Below are positions 51,076-60,010 of a DNA stretch of 64,000 bases, in pieces (the first letter of the stretch is position 1; each line of letters starts with the position of its first letter). The DNA comes from Brevibacterium sp. UCMA 11754 (GTDB lineage: Bacteria > Actinomycetota > Actinomycetes > Actinomycetales > Brevibacteriaceae): the NCBI RefSeq assembly GCF_021532275.1, contig NZ_JACBOT010000023.1:124001-188000 (forward strand). Reading direction: 5' to 3'. The translations under genes and the position numbers were made by a program. The notes under the pieces are model-generated. The model was given only the letters and a program-made list of their open reading frames with translations. It did no database searches and was not told the DNA's origin.

Positions 51076-51855
51076 ATGACCGCTGATTACGCGATTTCAG
51101 TCAACAACGTCGGCAAGACCTACACCTCCCGAGACGGTCAGGAGAACGTGGTCCTCAAAGATCTCGATTTCCACGTCAACCCCGGAGAGTTCGTCTCGAT
51201 CGTCGGGCAGTCAGGCAGTGGAAAGACCACACTGCTCAACACCATCTCCGGACTCCAAGACGCCACGGAGGGAGAGATCCTCATCCGTGGTCGCGAGATC
51301 AGCGAGGCTCTCAAGGATATCGGCATGGTGTTTCAGAGCCCGGTGCTCCTGCCCTGGCGCAACAACCTTGACAACGTGCTGTTGCCCCTGGAGTTTCGTG
51401 ATGCCGTCACTCCGGATTCCAAGGACTATGCCATGGAACTGCTGCACATGGTCGGACTTGGGGAGAAGGCGACCCGATACTCCTATGAACTCAGTGGTGG
51501 CATGCAGCAGCGAGTCGCCATCTGCCGGGCATTGGTTTCGCGTCCGGAGATCCTGCTCATGGACGAGCCCTTCGGTGCCCTCGACGCCATGACACGAGAT
51601 TCGATGAATTTCGAGATCCAACGCATTTGGCGCCGTACGGGCTGCAGTGTCCTCTTCGTCACCCACAGCATCTCCGAAGCGGTGTGGTTGGGGGACCGCG
51701 TTGTGGTAGTCGGCGACCGTCCCGGACGCATCATCGCCGACGTCAAGATCGACATCGAACGTCCGCGCGCGAAGGAGCACAAGTTCTCGGAGGACTTCGC
51801 CCACTATGTCGCGGAAATCGAATCACACATCGGAGTGACGGCAGGAATCAGCTGA
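51076..51855 (+). CDS. ABC transporter ATPase, NitT/TauT (SsuB) type
   Basis: 259 residues from ATG 51076 (GGAGA six bases upstream; an ATG at 51070 is too close to it). Walker A GQSGSGKTTLLNTISGLQ, Q-loop FQSPVLLPWRNN, signature LSGGMQQR, Walker B ILLMDEPFGALD and the H-loop THS are all intact. The LLPWRN stretch is characteristic of nitrate/sulfonate/taurine ATPases. It completes the importer. Confidence 0.94.
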   Translation: MTADYAISVNNVGKTYTSRDGQENVVLKDLDFHVNPGEFVSIVGQSGSGKTTLLNTISGLQDATEGEILIRGREISEALKDIGMVFQSPVLLPWRNNLDNVLLPLEFRDAVTPDSKDYAMELLHMVGLGEKATRYSYELSGGMQQRVAICRALVSRPEILLMDEPFGALDAMTRDSMNFEIQRIWRRTGCSVLFVTHSISEAVWLGDRVVVVGDRPGRIIADVKIDIERPRAKEHKFSEDFAHYVAEIESHIGVTAGIS

Positions 51856-51997
51856 GCGGGCTGCCCGCTCAGCCGTCTCGGCCCTACGAACACACCTGAC
51901 GAATGGCCGACCGTCCGAAATCCATTCGACTTCGGATGCCATCCGCACCGCAAGAGACGAACGAGTCTCACGAAACACATATGGAGTTGGATACACA

Positions 51998-53647
51998 ATG
52001 ATCAAACTGACAACAGACAAGACGCGACTGGCGGATTCCTTCGGACTGAATGCCCAGAAGAGTCTGCTGTTCTCTGCGATTCGGCTTGATTCGAGCCCTC
52101 TGGTCGCCCCGATCGTCGCTGATACCTCCGAAGGTGAGGTTCTGCTCGTACGTCAGCAGGAACAGGGAAACGCGCTGTCCGCCGGCGTTCCGAAGGATCG
52201 CATGAGGTTCTATGCGCCGTGGGTGACGATCGACCCTCGGATCGTCGCCGACACCCCCGCATCTGCATCACTGACAACTCTGGTGGGCGAGCTGGCTGAT
52301 GGCGAACAGGTCGGTCTCGCATCCGATGTCGTCATGAAGCACTACTCGGCCCTATCGAAGAGCCTCGACGTCGTTGCCGACAAGCAGCCGACCACTCCGG
52401 TCATGGCCTACGAGGTTGACACCGAGGCTGTGCTCGACCGGTTCGCACAGTGGCGCAGACTCGGAGCGGAGACGGCCAAGAGGCTCATTCAGGATGTCGA
52501 CCATCTTTCGGGTCTCGACAAGGAGATCCAATCAGAGACCGATACCCGCTATGAGGCATTGCAGTCTCTGGCGAAGCGTGAGAGTCTCGACGCCGTCCTC
52601 ATCTCCGCGCCCCCGAACTTCAGCGAAGTCGTCGGGGCTCGGCAGGGCGGGGACCAGCTGGCCCTATGGTCTGCACGCGATGAGAAGCTCTATGTGCTCG
52701 CACCGGAAACCGCTCATGGCGTGGGAGGTACTCCGGTTGGTCGGTTCGCCGGGTACGGCGCCGGCGCCGTGGCACTTGCACACGGCACTCAGATCGGCGT
52801 CGAGGAAGAATGGATCCCGACCGGACTGGTGCTGGAACTGGAATCCGAAGGTGCCAACGTGAGCGAGCTGTCGACTCCGCTCGGACACTGGCGGGACATC
52901 CGTGATCACGAAGATCTGGGATTCCAGGTCGTCGCTGCCAGGTGCAGCGTCTTCGCCATCGAGGAGGCGCTGAGTTGGGCCAAAGACTCTTTGGCAGCAG
53001 GCGAGGAATTCACCGAGCTGGACATCTATGCGCGTTACGTCGATAAGATCGTCGAGTTCCGGGCGGACAATGCGATTCCCTTCGCGATCGAGCCCTATTT
53101 CACGAATCTGCACTCATCGAACCGGATGCTCTTCCCTGGGCCTCCGGTCGATTTCCCGATCAACGACGACACCAAGTGCATTCAGCTCGACGCCGGTGTG
53201 CGCATCACCTTCGACGGTGTCACCGTTGCGACATCTGACATGGCACGCTCGCTGCCGCGCACCGAGGGTGCGATACGGGCCTATGAGTTCTTCTTCGATG
53301 TCGTCCGTGAGGGCATCATCGGTCAGCTGAAGCCCGGGGTGGTCTGCGAAGACGTCCACGAAGGGACCTTGGACTACCTGGCACCTCACCTCGAGCGCAT
53401 GGTCGAAATCGGCATGCTCGGAGAGGATGTGGACTTCAATACGGAGTACCGCAAGCGCAATGTCGGACACCTCATGGGCAAGCAGGAATCGTTCGCCAAT
53501 GAACTGCGGCCCGGGTACAAGCACGTGCTGCAGGTCGGATCCTTCGGAGCAGCGGAGATTCCATGGCGCTATGGCGACGTCGCAATCGGCACAGAGGATC
53601 TCTGGTACGTCGGCAGCGATCGCACGTATATTCTCTCGAAGCGCTGA
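51998..53647 (+). CDS. three-domain M24-fold (creatinase/prolidase-like) hydrolase
   Basis: 549 residues. Two successive creatinase-N-like domains (about 15-140 and 185-300; LDAVLISAPPNFSEVVGARQ in the second) precede a pita-bread M24 domain (about 310-549), as in three-domain aminopeptidase P. Metal ligands appear as Asp398 (QLDAG), Asp414 (ATSDMAR), His491 (GHLMG) and Glu533 (GTED); the fourth acidic residue is uncertain because the usual E-P-G-x-Y is replaced by AAEIPWRYGD. The substrate is probably what the preceding ABC system imports; creatine-like or proline-containing compounds are possible. Confidence 0.82.
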   Translation: MIKLTTDKTRLADSFGLNAQKSLLFSAIRLDSSPLVAPIVADTSEGEVLLVRQQEQGNALSAGVPKDRMRFYAPWVTIDPRIVADTPASASLTTLVGELADGEQVGLASDVVMKHYSALSKSLDVVADKQPTTPVMAYEVDTEAVLDRFAQWRRLGAETAKRLIQDVDHLSGLDKEIQSETDTRYEALQSLAKRESLDAVLISAPPNFSEVVGARQGGDQLALWSARDEKLYVLAPETAHGVGGTPVGRFAGYGAGAVALAHGTQIGVEEEWIPTGLVLELESEGANVSELSTPLGHWRDIRDHEDLGFQVVAARCSVFAIEEALSWAKDSLAAGEEFTELDIYARYVDKIVEFRADNAIPFAIEPYFTNLHSSNRMLFPGPPVDFPINDDTKCIQLDAGVRITFDGVTVATSDMARSLPRTEGAIRAYEFFFDVVREGIIGQLKPGVVCEDVHEGTLDYLAPHLERMVEIGMLGEDVDFNTEYRKRNVGHLMGKQESFANELRPGYKHVLQVGSFGAAEIPWRYGDVAIGTEDLWYVGSDRTYILSKR

Positions 53648-53671
53648 GACAGGCTCCTCGCAGACGCACTA

Positions 53672-53704
53672 GGGCGGGCACTTCCGAATAGGAAGTGCCC
53701 GCCC
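53672..53704. terminator. terminator after the M24 gene
   Basis: GGGCGGGCACTTCC (53672-53685) pairs perfectly with 53691-53704 across a 5-base loop, 25 bases past the stop. Confidence 0.92.
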
Positions 53705-53760
53705 ATTGCGTTGAAAGTATGCAGGGGAGAACCTGTCACCAGGTACCAAGGCACAAATGA

Positions 53761-53792
53761 AGCGGCCCGGACGCGATATCGACCGGGCCGCT
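53761..53792. terminator. terminator after the dehydrogenase-RidA gene
   Basis: AGCGGCCCGG (53761-53770) and CCGGGCCGCT (53783-53792) form a perfect 10-base stem. On the minus strand it is followed by TTCATTTG, and it lies 15 bases after the stop at 53807. Confidence 0.85.
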
Positions 53793-53806
53793 GTGCTGTT
53801 GTGCTC

Positions 53807-55960
53807 TCAGCCTCTGAGTTTGATGACTGCTTCGATCTCGACCGGTGAGTTCGCAGGGAGGCGGGGAACTCCCAGTGCGGTCCTTGCATGCCGGCCAGCT
53901 TCACCGAGTGCGTCGACGAGGAGCTTCGACGCACCCTCCGCGACGATCGGATGCTTGCTGAAGTCGGCTGGGCTGGCGACATAGACGTTGAGTTTGGCGA
54001 TGCTCTCGACGCTCTCAAGACCGAGGTTCGTTTCCAGTTGAGCGATGAGGTTGACCGCGCACAGCTGAGCCGCTGCGATACCGTCCTCGACGCTCAGGTC
54101 GTCACCGACGACACCTTGGACCGGGACCACGCCGCCCTGTTTGGCGATCTGTCCCGAAACGAAGGCGAGATCTCCCGCGACGGTGACCGTCTTGTAGCTG
54201 TAGCTGGCCGGATTCGCCTCGGGAAGGTCGAAACCGAGATCGCCGAGGCGACGACGTACTCCGTCGGAGATCGACTCCCTCGCAGCGTTCGCAGGAGAGT
54301 TCCCTTTTTGGTCCCCACCCTGCCCGGGGGTGTACTTGCCGTCGACGGCACGGCCGATTCTCAAGGGATTCGACTGCTGGAGAACTGACGGCAGAATCGC
54401 ATCGGGAATGTTCTGATAAGCAACAGGCCGAAGGAAGCGCTCGATCGCGGTGGCACCCACCGAGGTGGTCTGGGGAGCCGAAGTCGCAGGGAACGGTCCG
54501 CCGTGGATCATCGCATGACCCACATCGACCCCGGTCGGCCAGCCATTGACGATGATCCGACCGACTTTGAGCTCGAGCTCTGACACCAACGCGTTCGCGG
54601 TTGCGCTGTCCTGTTCGCTCATCTGGAGCGTCGCGGTCAGCTGTCCTTCGAGTTCCGTGACGACAGGTGCCAACTGGTCGGTGGTCTCGTAGCGCACGAT
54701 GAGAGCGGCCGATCCGAAGATCTCATTCTGCAGCTCTGCGTTCGAGGCGAAGTCCTTGACCGAGACGGTGAATACGGCGGGGCCCGGGGCGTTGAGAGTC
54801 TTGCCGTCAGCCCCCTGTGCTAAGGCCGTGACGCCAGGTTGAGCCGCAAGCTGATCGACACCTCGCTGCCAAGCTTCGGCGATGGACGGGGTGAGCATCG
54901 TCTGCCCCGTTGCCTCTGAGAAGTCCTTCGCAATGTGCGCGGTCAGCGCATCTCCACGAGCGCCAGTGGGGACGAAGAGAATCCCTGGGGAGGTGCACAA
55001 CTGACCCGAAGAACCGGTCACGGCTGTGAAGAACCCCCGGGCCACCTCGGCGACGTCATCGGCGATTGCACCGGGGAGCACGAAGACGGGGTTTATCGAG
55101 CTCATCTCCGCATGCACGGGGACCGGCACTGCCCGTGCGGCAGCGGTGGCGGACAGGGCCAGGCCCGCAGTTCTGGAGCCGGTGAATCCCACTGCAGCGA
55201 TTCGAGGATCGGCTGCCAGCTGCTGGCCGACTTGTGCGCCGGAACCGTAGACAAGCGAGAAGACACCGGGGTTGAGATCATTGTCGGCAACGGCGCGGGA
55301 GATCGCTGCTCCGACCAGTTCGTTGGTGCCGGGGTGAGCGTTGTGTGCCTTGACGATGACCGGGCAGCCGGCGGCCAGTGCTGAAGCGGTGTCGCCGCCT
55401 GCCGTGGAGAACGCGAGTGGGAAGTTGCTGGCTCCGAAGACGGCAACCGGACCCAGCGGCACCTGACGCTGACGGATATCGGGTCGAGGCAGCGGTGCGC
55501 GATCCGGAAGTGCAGGATCAATGCGCACACCGTGTGCATCGCCGAGGAGGACGACCGATGCGAAGAGGCGCAGCTGATTGGCCGTTCTGGTGATTTCTCC
55601 GTTCAATCGTCCGACGGGAAGTCCGGTCTCCTGGGCTGCCCGTTCGACGATGACGTCTGCGGCGGCTTCGATGTTCACCGCAATGTCAGTGAGGAACTTC
55701 GCGCGAAGTGTGGGGGAGATGCTCCGGTAGGAGGAGAAGGCTGCGTGTGCCTCGGCGATGGCGGCAGAGACCTGCTCCTCGCTCAGAAGCGTGAACGCGG
55801 GTTCCAGCTCCTCACCGGTCGCAGGATTGACCGCGTGTGCGGTCCCGCCCTCTCCAGGTGTCTTCATGCCGGCGACGATCGAGGAGCCGGAGATCGGCGG
55901 GGTTGAGGTAGGGGTATCGGTGTTCGTTGTGGTCTTCGTGTCGGTGAGCTGAGTCGTCAT
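53807..55960 (-). CDS. fusion: alpha-ketoglutaric-semialdehyde dehydrogenase (N) + RidA/YjgF-like domain (C)
   Basis: 717 residues in one uninterrupted frame. Residues about 25-543 form a class III KGSA dehydrogenase: FGASNFPLAF (Asn178-Phe-Pro), GFTGS (258-262), general base Glu285 in HAEMSSINP, catalytic Cys322 in GQLCTSPG, ending NPLRIGRAVDGKYTPGQ. A hydrophilic linker (about 545-565) leads to a RidA-like domain (565-717): LAFVSGQIAKQGG, then the ligand Arg693 in HARTALGV and the VEIEAV end (Glu708-Glu710). The first part oxidises 2,5-dioxopentanoate to 2-oxoglutarate; RidA domains hydrolyse reactive enamines/imines. It lies 122 bases downstream of kdgD-like gene 56083. Confidence 0.9.
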   Translation of the reverse strand: MTTQLTDTKTTTNTDTPTSTPPISGSSIVAGMKTPGEGGTAHAVNPATGEELEPAFTLLSEEQVSAAIAEAHAAFSSYRSISPTLRAKFLTDIAVNIEAAADVIVERAAQETGLPVGRLNGEITRTANQLRLFASVVLLGDAHGVRIDPALPDRAPLPRPDIRQRQVPLGPVAVFGASNFPLAFSTAGGDTASALAAGCPVIVKAHNAHPGTNELVGAAISRAVADNDLNPGVFSLVYGSGAQVGQQLAADPRIAAVGFTGSRTAGLALSATAAARAVPVPVHAEMSSINPVFVLPGAIADDVAEVARGFFTAVTGSSGQLCTSPGILFVPTGARGDALTAHIAKDFSEATGQTMLTPSIAEAWQRGVDQLAAQPGVTALAQGADGKTLNAPGPAVFTVSVKDFASNAELQNEIFGSAALIVRYETTDQLAPVVTELEGQLTATLQMSEQDSATANALVSELELKVGRIIVNGWPTGVDVGHAMIHGGPFPATSAPQTTSVGATAIERFLRPVAYQNIPDAILPSVLQQSNPLRIGRAVDGKYTPGQGGDQKGNSPANAARESISDGVRRRLGDLGFDLPEANPASYSYKTVTVAGDLAFVSGQIAKQGGVVPVQGVVGDDLSVEDGIAAAQLCAVNLIAQLETNLGLESVESIAKLNVYVASPADFSKHPIVAEGASKLLVDALGEAGRHARTALGVPRLPANSPVEIEAVIKLRG

Positions 55961-56082
55961 GAGTGACCTCTTTTCGGTTGAGCGATGTCGGCGCCGACCG
56001 GCTCAAGCCGATCGGCGCCGATCTGTGGTTGTGCAGCTGTATCGGTGGTCTTGGTGCGTTGGTGCCTGCAGTCTGGCGCAGG

Positions 56083-57030
56083 TCAGGCGACCGCGGAGGT
56101 GGTGCGGTCGAGTTGAATTACGGCAGCAGCCATCACCTGTTCGAGATCCCGCAGGTCGGTCTGTGTGAGGTTCTGCAGGGGAGGTCGGACCGGGCCGCAG
56201 TCTCGACCGATGACCTTGAGGCCGCCCTTGACGATGGAGACGCCGTAGCCCGCGACACGATCTCGGATCTTCGAGTAGGGAAGCACGAATGAATTGAGCT
56301 TCTCCGTGACTGCAGCACGATCCTGGCGGCGGACCGCAGAGTAGAAGTCGAGGGCGAACTCAGGCGCGAAGTTGAACATCGCCGACGAGTAGGTGCTCAT
56401 CCCGAGTTGGAGCAGAGGCAAAGCGTAGACCTCGGCTGTGGGCAGACCTCCGAGGTAGAAGAGGCGGTCGCCGGTGCGGGCGTAGACCTTGGTCAGCTGT
56501 TCGATGTCACCGATGGCGTCCTTGAAGCCGATGAAGTTCTCATGGGTGTCTGCGAGTCGTTCGACGGTCTCGGGTGAGTAGATGGCGTTGGCTCGGTTGT
56601 AGACGATGACGCCGATCTTCGTGGCAGCACAGATGGCTGACACATGTTCGAAGAGGCCATCTTGACTGCACTCGGTGAGGTACGGCGGGAGGACGAGGAG
56701 GCCTTCGGCACCCACCGCCTCAGCGTCGATCGCATTCTGCACAGCTTGAGCGGTGGCCCCGCCGGCAGAGGCGAGCACCGGCACCTCCTGGCGGGAGGTC
56801 GAGACGGCCAAGCTGACAACGTCCTTGGCTTCAGCAGGGGTGAGACTGAAGCCCTCCCCGGTACCGCCGGCCGCGAAGAGCCCGGCGACGTCGAAACTTG
56901 ACTGCCAGGCGATGTGGTCGGTGTAGGCATCGGCATCGATCGTCAGGTCGGATGTGAAGGCGGTTGCAGGGAAGGAGAGGAGACCGTCCTTGAGGTGGTC
57001 GGCGAGTTCTTGAGGCAGGTAGTTGGCCAC
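56083..57030 (-). CDS. kdgD: 5-dehydro-4-deoxyglucarate dehydratase (KdgD type)
   Basis: 315 residues of the DHDPS/NAL family. FAAGGTGEGFSLTPAEAKDV, Schiff-base Lys170 in GFKDAIGD and Tyr144 in VYNRANAIY match KdgD closely; the YNRANA stretch separates it from DapA and NanA. It dehydrates and decarboxylates 5-dehydro-4-deoxy-D-glucarate to 2,5-dioxopentanoate, exactly the substrate of the fused dehydrogenase beside it. AAGGA precedes ATG 57030; an AT-rich zone (57085-57115) would be the promoter. Confidence 0.9.
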   Translation of the reverse strand: MANYLPQELADHLKDGLLSFPATAFTSDLTIDADAYTDHIAWQSSFDVAGLFAAGGTGEGFSLTPAEAKDVVSLAVSTSRQEVPVLASAGGATAQAVQNAIDAEAVGAEGLLVLPPYLTECSQDGLFEHVSAICAATKIGVIVYNRANAIYSPETVERLADTHENFIGFKDAIGDIEQLTKVYARTGDRLFYLGGLPTAEVYALPLLQLGMSTYSSAMFNFAPEFALDFYSAVRRQDRAAVTEKLNSFVLPYSKIRDRVAGYGVSIVKGGLKVIGRDCGPVRPPLQNLTQTDLRDLEQVMAAAVIQLDRTTSAVA

Positions 57031-57136
57031 GGAATGACGTCCTTGTTAGTCGGGATGATGATCCCACTGTAGGAACGCCGAGTGATTCCTGTCCAAGATT
57101 ATTTATATATGCATTGATGCTCCAAAAGTATTGCTT

Positions 57137-58015
57137 CTACTCGTCGCGGATGAGGCTGAGGACTTCCTTCAGTGCGGGGTTGCGCGACTCGGGATTCCAG
57201 ATCGCGTGCAGCTCCACGACATCACGCGGGGCGCCTCGCAGCGGCACGTATTTCACGCCTTCCACGCCGAGGCGCGCAGCGGATTCGGAGACGACGGCGA
57301 TACCTCGGCCAGCGGCCACGAGGTTGACGATGGTGAGAATCTGGCTGAGGGAATGGGCGACCTCATTGGCCTCGACATCAATGTAGCGAACGGTGAGGTC
57401 GTAGAAGTATCGAGCTTTCGTGGCATCGTGCATGAGCAGCCTCTGCCCGGAGATGTCCTTCGTCGCAATCGACTCCCGTGTGGCGAATTCGTGGTCCGAT
57501 GGGACTGCGAGGACCAGCTGTTCCGAGAGCACAAGGGCAGCGTCGATGGTCTCCGGTATTCTGCCCACCCGGCCCAGGCCGATGTCGATCCGCCCTTCCG
57601 ACAGTGCCTTGATCTGCTCGGCCGTGACCATTTCGGCGATCTCGACGCTGACGCCTGGAAGTCGCTGCGCCAGTGTTGACACCAAACTGCCGAGGACGCC
57701 GAAGGTCGAGACTGCTGTGCAGCCGATGGTGATCTGCCCCCACGATCCCTCGGCGATCTTCTGTGCGCGCCGAGGTGCGCGTTCGACAGAGGCAAGCAGG
57801 CCGTAGGCTTCTGCGAGGAAGGCCTCCCCCGCTGGCGTCAGGGTCACCGTGCGGTTGTTGCGTTCGAAGAGATGGACACCGATGGACTTCTCGAGCTTCT
57901 GTATCTGCCGACTCAGCGGCGGCTGAGTCATATTGAGTTCCTCAGCGGCGCGTCCGAAGTGGAGATTTTCGGCCACAGCGATGAAGCCGGTGACCTGGGC
58001 TAGGGTGAACTGCAT
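57137..58015 (-). CDS. LysR-family transcriptional regulator
   Basis: 292 residues. The helix-turn-helix is FIAVAENLHFGRAAEELNMT, then QPPLSRQIQKLEKSIGVHLF. The effector part (ITIGCTAVSTFGVLGSLV; DIGLGRVGRIPE) is the periplasmic-binding-like domain. The pattern resembles LysR regulators of aromatic or sugar-acid pathways. I place the start at ATG 58015; upstream extension to 58210 is Arg-rich and antisense to the next gene. It lies directly upstream of kdgD on the same strand, so it likely controls the kdgD-dehydrogenase pair. Confidence 0.9.
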   Translation of the reverse strand: MQFTLAQVTGFIAVAENLHFGRAAEELNMTQPPLSRQIQKLEKSIGVHLFERNNRTVTLTPAGEAFLAEAYGLLASVERAPRRAQKIAEGSWGQITIGCTAVSTFGVLGSLVSTLAQRLPGVSVEIAEMVTAEQIKALSEGRIDIGLGRVGRIPETIDAALVLSEQLVLAVPSDHEFATRESIATKDISGQRLLMHDATKARYFYDLTVRYIDVEANEVAHSLSQILTIVNLVAAGRGIAVVSESAARLGVEGVKYVPLRGAPRDVVELHAIWNPESRNPALKEVLSLIRDE

Positions 58016-58107
58016 TGCTCGCTCGATTTCTTTCGGGGTCTCGTGCCGCTGCTGTTCTGCAGTGTATCCGCTGACCCCACCTCTCACCTTGCTGAGAGCA
58101 CAGCCTC

Positions 58108-59226
58108 TCACCCGTCGATGTGCACCACGGTTCGCAGCCCCGGACTCGGCTCTGCAAACTCCTGAGCCAGTTCGGCCAGTTCGATCGGGCCGCCGAGGAT
58201 GTTCTCCCACGGCATATCACCGCCATCAGTCGCCAGGAAGTCGACGGCTTCCTGCAGGTGGTGGGGTTCGAAGTTGTGCACGCCCGTGATGGTGCGCCAG
58301 GCTCGCACGAACTGTTCGGGGCTGATCTCGATGTTCGGTCCCGGGCTCACGCTTCCGGCGAGAACTGCGGTACCGCCGATTCCCAGGCTGGCAACACAGG
58401 TCTCTACGCCCGAGGTGGTGCCGGAGAGTTCGAGTGCAACATCGACATCTGCGGGCATTTCGTCTTCCATGATCGTGCTCGCCCCGGCGAACAGGGCCAT
58501 ATCCTGGCGCCGCGGCGTCGGGTCGAAGGCGAGCACCTCGGCGGCGCCGCGGGACTGGGCGGCGGCCACTGCTGTGAGCCCCAGCATTCCGAGTCCGTTG
58601 ACGAAGACCCGGCGGCCTCGCAGATCACCGGCGGCCTCCAACATCGCCATGACGGTGGCGACGGCACACCCTGCTGTGGAGGCCACGGCGTCGGGCACCG
58701 AATCCGGCACCGGGACGGCTGCCACGCCCCTGGGCAGGTGGATGTGTGAGGCGTAGGTGCCGGAAAGCGTCCAGCCGCTGTCGGTGGATTCGTGACCGAC
58801 CTTGGCCACCGACCCGCATTTTGTGCTGAGCCCGCGCCTGCAGTTCTCGCATTCCCCGCACACCGAGGTGACAGAGAAGACCACGCGCTGGCCGAGCGGG
58901 AAGCCCGCCCGCGAATCTTCGACCACGCCGACGCCCTCGTGGCCGAGCACGGAGGGGCATGCTCCGGGGCGACGCCCGCGCACGGTGTGCCGGTCTGAGC
59001 CGCAGACGGTGGCAGTGGTCAGGCGGATGAGACTCTCGCCCACAGCAAGTTCGGGGCGGTCGAAGGACTGAATCTCGAATTGATCCCCGCCGAGCCAGAC
59101 GACTGCCTGGACCGTGTCCGCGACGACCTCAACACCCGCCGAGGCCTCCGCCTTCACTGAGGTGTCGGCCGGGGAGGCCTGAACCGGAGACTGTGACTGA
59201 ACCCGCGGTTGAACCTGCGCCGTCAC
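58108..59226 (-). CDS. zinc-dependent MDR alcohol dehydrogenase, phosphonate-cluster type
   Basis: 372 residues. Catalytic zinc region TVCGSDRHTVRGRRPG and GHEGVGVVE; structural zinc cysteines in CGECENCRRGLSTKC; nucleotide site GLGMLGLTAV. The N-terminal about 45 residues are Gln/Ser/Ala-rich and probably disordered. The pattern matches the alcohol dehydrogenases repeatedly found in phosphonate catabolic operons (the HpnZ proposal). The start is GTG 59226, overlapping the HAD stop by two bases, so it is coupled. It may reduce or oxidise the aldehyde left after C-P cleavage. Confidence 0.87.
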   Translation of the reverse strand: MTAQVQPRVQSQSPVQASPADTSVKAEASAGVEVVADTVQAVVWLGGDQFEIQSFDRPELAVGESLIRLTTATVCGSDRHTVRGRRPGACPSVLGHEGVGVVEDSRAGFPLGQRVVFSVTSVCGECENCRRGLSTKCGSVAKVGHESTDSGWTLSGTYASHIHLPRGVAAVPVPDSVPDAVASTAGCAVATVMAMLEAAGDLRGRRVFVNGLGMLGLTAVAAAQSRGAAEVLAFDPTPRRQDMALFAGASTIMEDEMPADVDVALELSGTTSGVETCVASLGIGGTAVLAGSVSPGPNIEISPEQFVRAWRTITGVHNFEPHHLQEAVDFLATDGGDMPWENILGGPIELAELAQEFAEPSPGLRTVVHIDG

Positions 59227-59927
59227 TGGTTCACCCCGGCTGAGGTTGCTGAAGTCGACAGGTCGGCCAGAGCGTCGGGAAGCTCCGCAGCGGAATCGAG
59301 AACGAGGTGGGCACCTTCGGCGGCGAAGTCCTTCCGGCTCAGGTGGCCGGTGAGCACACCGACCGAGGTGACTCCGGCGCGCAGGGCCGACTGCACATCC
59401 GCCGAGGTGTCACCGACGCTGACGACCGCTGCCGTGTCCTCCACGCCGAGTTCCTTCAAGACCCTCTCGATCATGTCGGGAGCCGGCCGGCCGGCCTCGA
59501 CCTCGTCGCCGCAGGCGGACGCGTCGAAGGTCTCGCCCTGCTCCCATCCCATGGAGGCGAAGATGAGATCAGCGATCTCCCGAGCGAACCCGGTCGTCAG
59601 GGCGACCTTGATGCCTTGCTCGCGTAGAGTCGTCAGTGCTTCCTCGATCCCGGGCAGCGGCTTCGGCGGATTGTCGGTATAGGTGCGGCGCAGTTCCTGT
59701 CGGAACCATTCCCAGGTCTTCTCGTGGAGTTCGTCATCGACGTCGACCCCGCCGAGGCGGAGCAGATTTTCGATCGCCCATCTCTTCTCAGTGCCCATCC
59801 ACTTCTGGAACACCTCGTCCGTGTAGTTCGCACCTTCGCGTTCAGTGGCCTCCCGCAGAACACGGTAGACCTCGTCGCGGTCGTCGATGGTGGTGCCGGC
59901 CATGTCGAATACGGCGAGTTCAATCAT
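59223..59927 (-). CDS. phosphonatase-like HAD hydrolase (PhnX-related)
   Basis: 234 residues. The nucleophile motif VFDMAGTTIDD (Asp8; Ala10-Gly-Thr in place of the usual D-G-T) is like that of phosphonoacetaldehyde hydrolase. Lys48 in WMGTEKRWAI sits where PhnX has its Schiff-base Lys (M-G-x-x-K). Motif III Lys/Arg and acidic motif IV are in GRPAPDMI and VVSVGDTSADVQSALRAG. It would release phosphate from phosphonoacetaldehyde or a close relative. ATG 59927 follows AAGGAG. Confidence 0.85.
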   Translation of the reverse strand: MIELAVFDMAGTTIDDRDEVYRVLREATEREGANYTDEVFQKWMGTEKRWAIENLLRLGGVDVDDELHEKTWEWFRQELRRTYTDNPPKPLPGIEEALTTLREQGIKVALTTGFAREIADLIFASMGWEQGETFDASACGDEVEAGRPAPDMIERVLKELGVEDTAAVVSVGDTSADVQSALRAGVTSVGVLTGHLSRKDFAAEGAHLVLDSAAELPDALADLSTSATSAGVNQ

Positions 59928-59941
59928 GGTGTTTCTCCTTC

Positions 59942-59983
59942 TGTGTTGGATCAATGCGTGCCTGTGTTGGATCAATGCGTGCA
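59942..59983. repeat. 21-base direct duplication
   Basis: TGTGTTGGATCAATGCGTGC occurs twice in a row (59942-59961 and 59963-59982), each followed by one differing base, in the 83-base gap between the phnE and HAD genes. It looks like a recent slippage duplication just upstream of the HAD ribosome site. Confidence 0.9.
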
Positions 59984-60010
59984 GGTGGGACGTGTGAAAT
60001 GACGGGAGAG

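Noticed and set aside
56083..57030. Reading the DHDPS-family gene as DapA or NanA
   Set aside because: The YNRANA and FAAGGTGEG stretches and the neighbouring semialdehyde dehydrogenase fit KdgD better.
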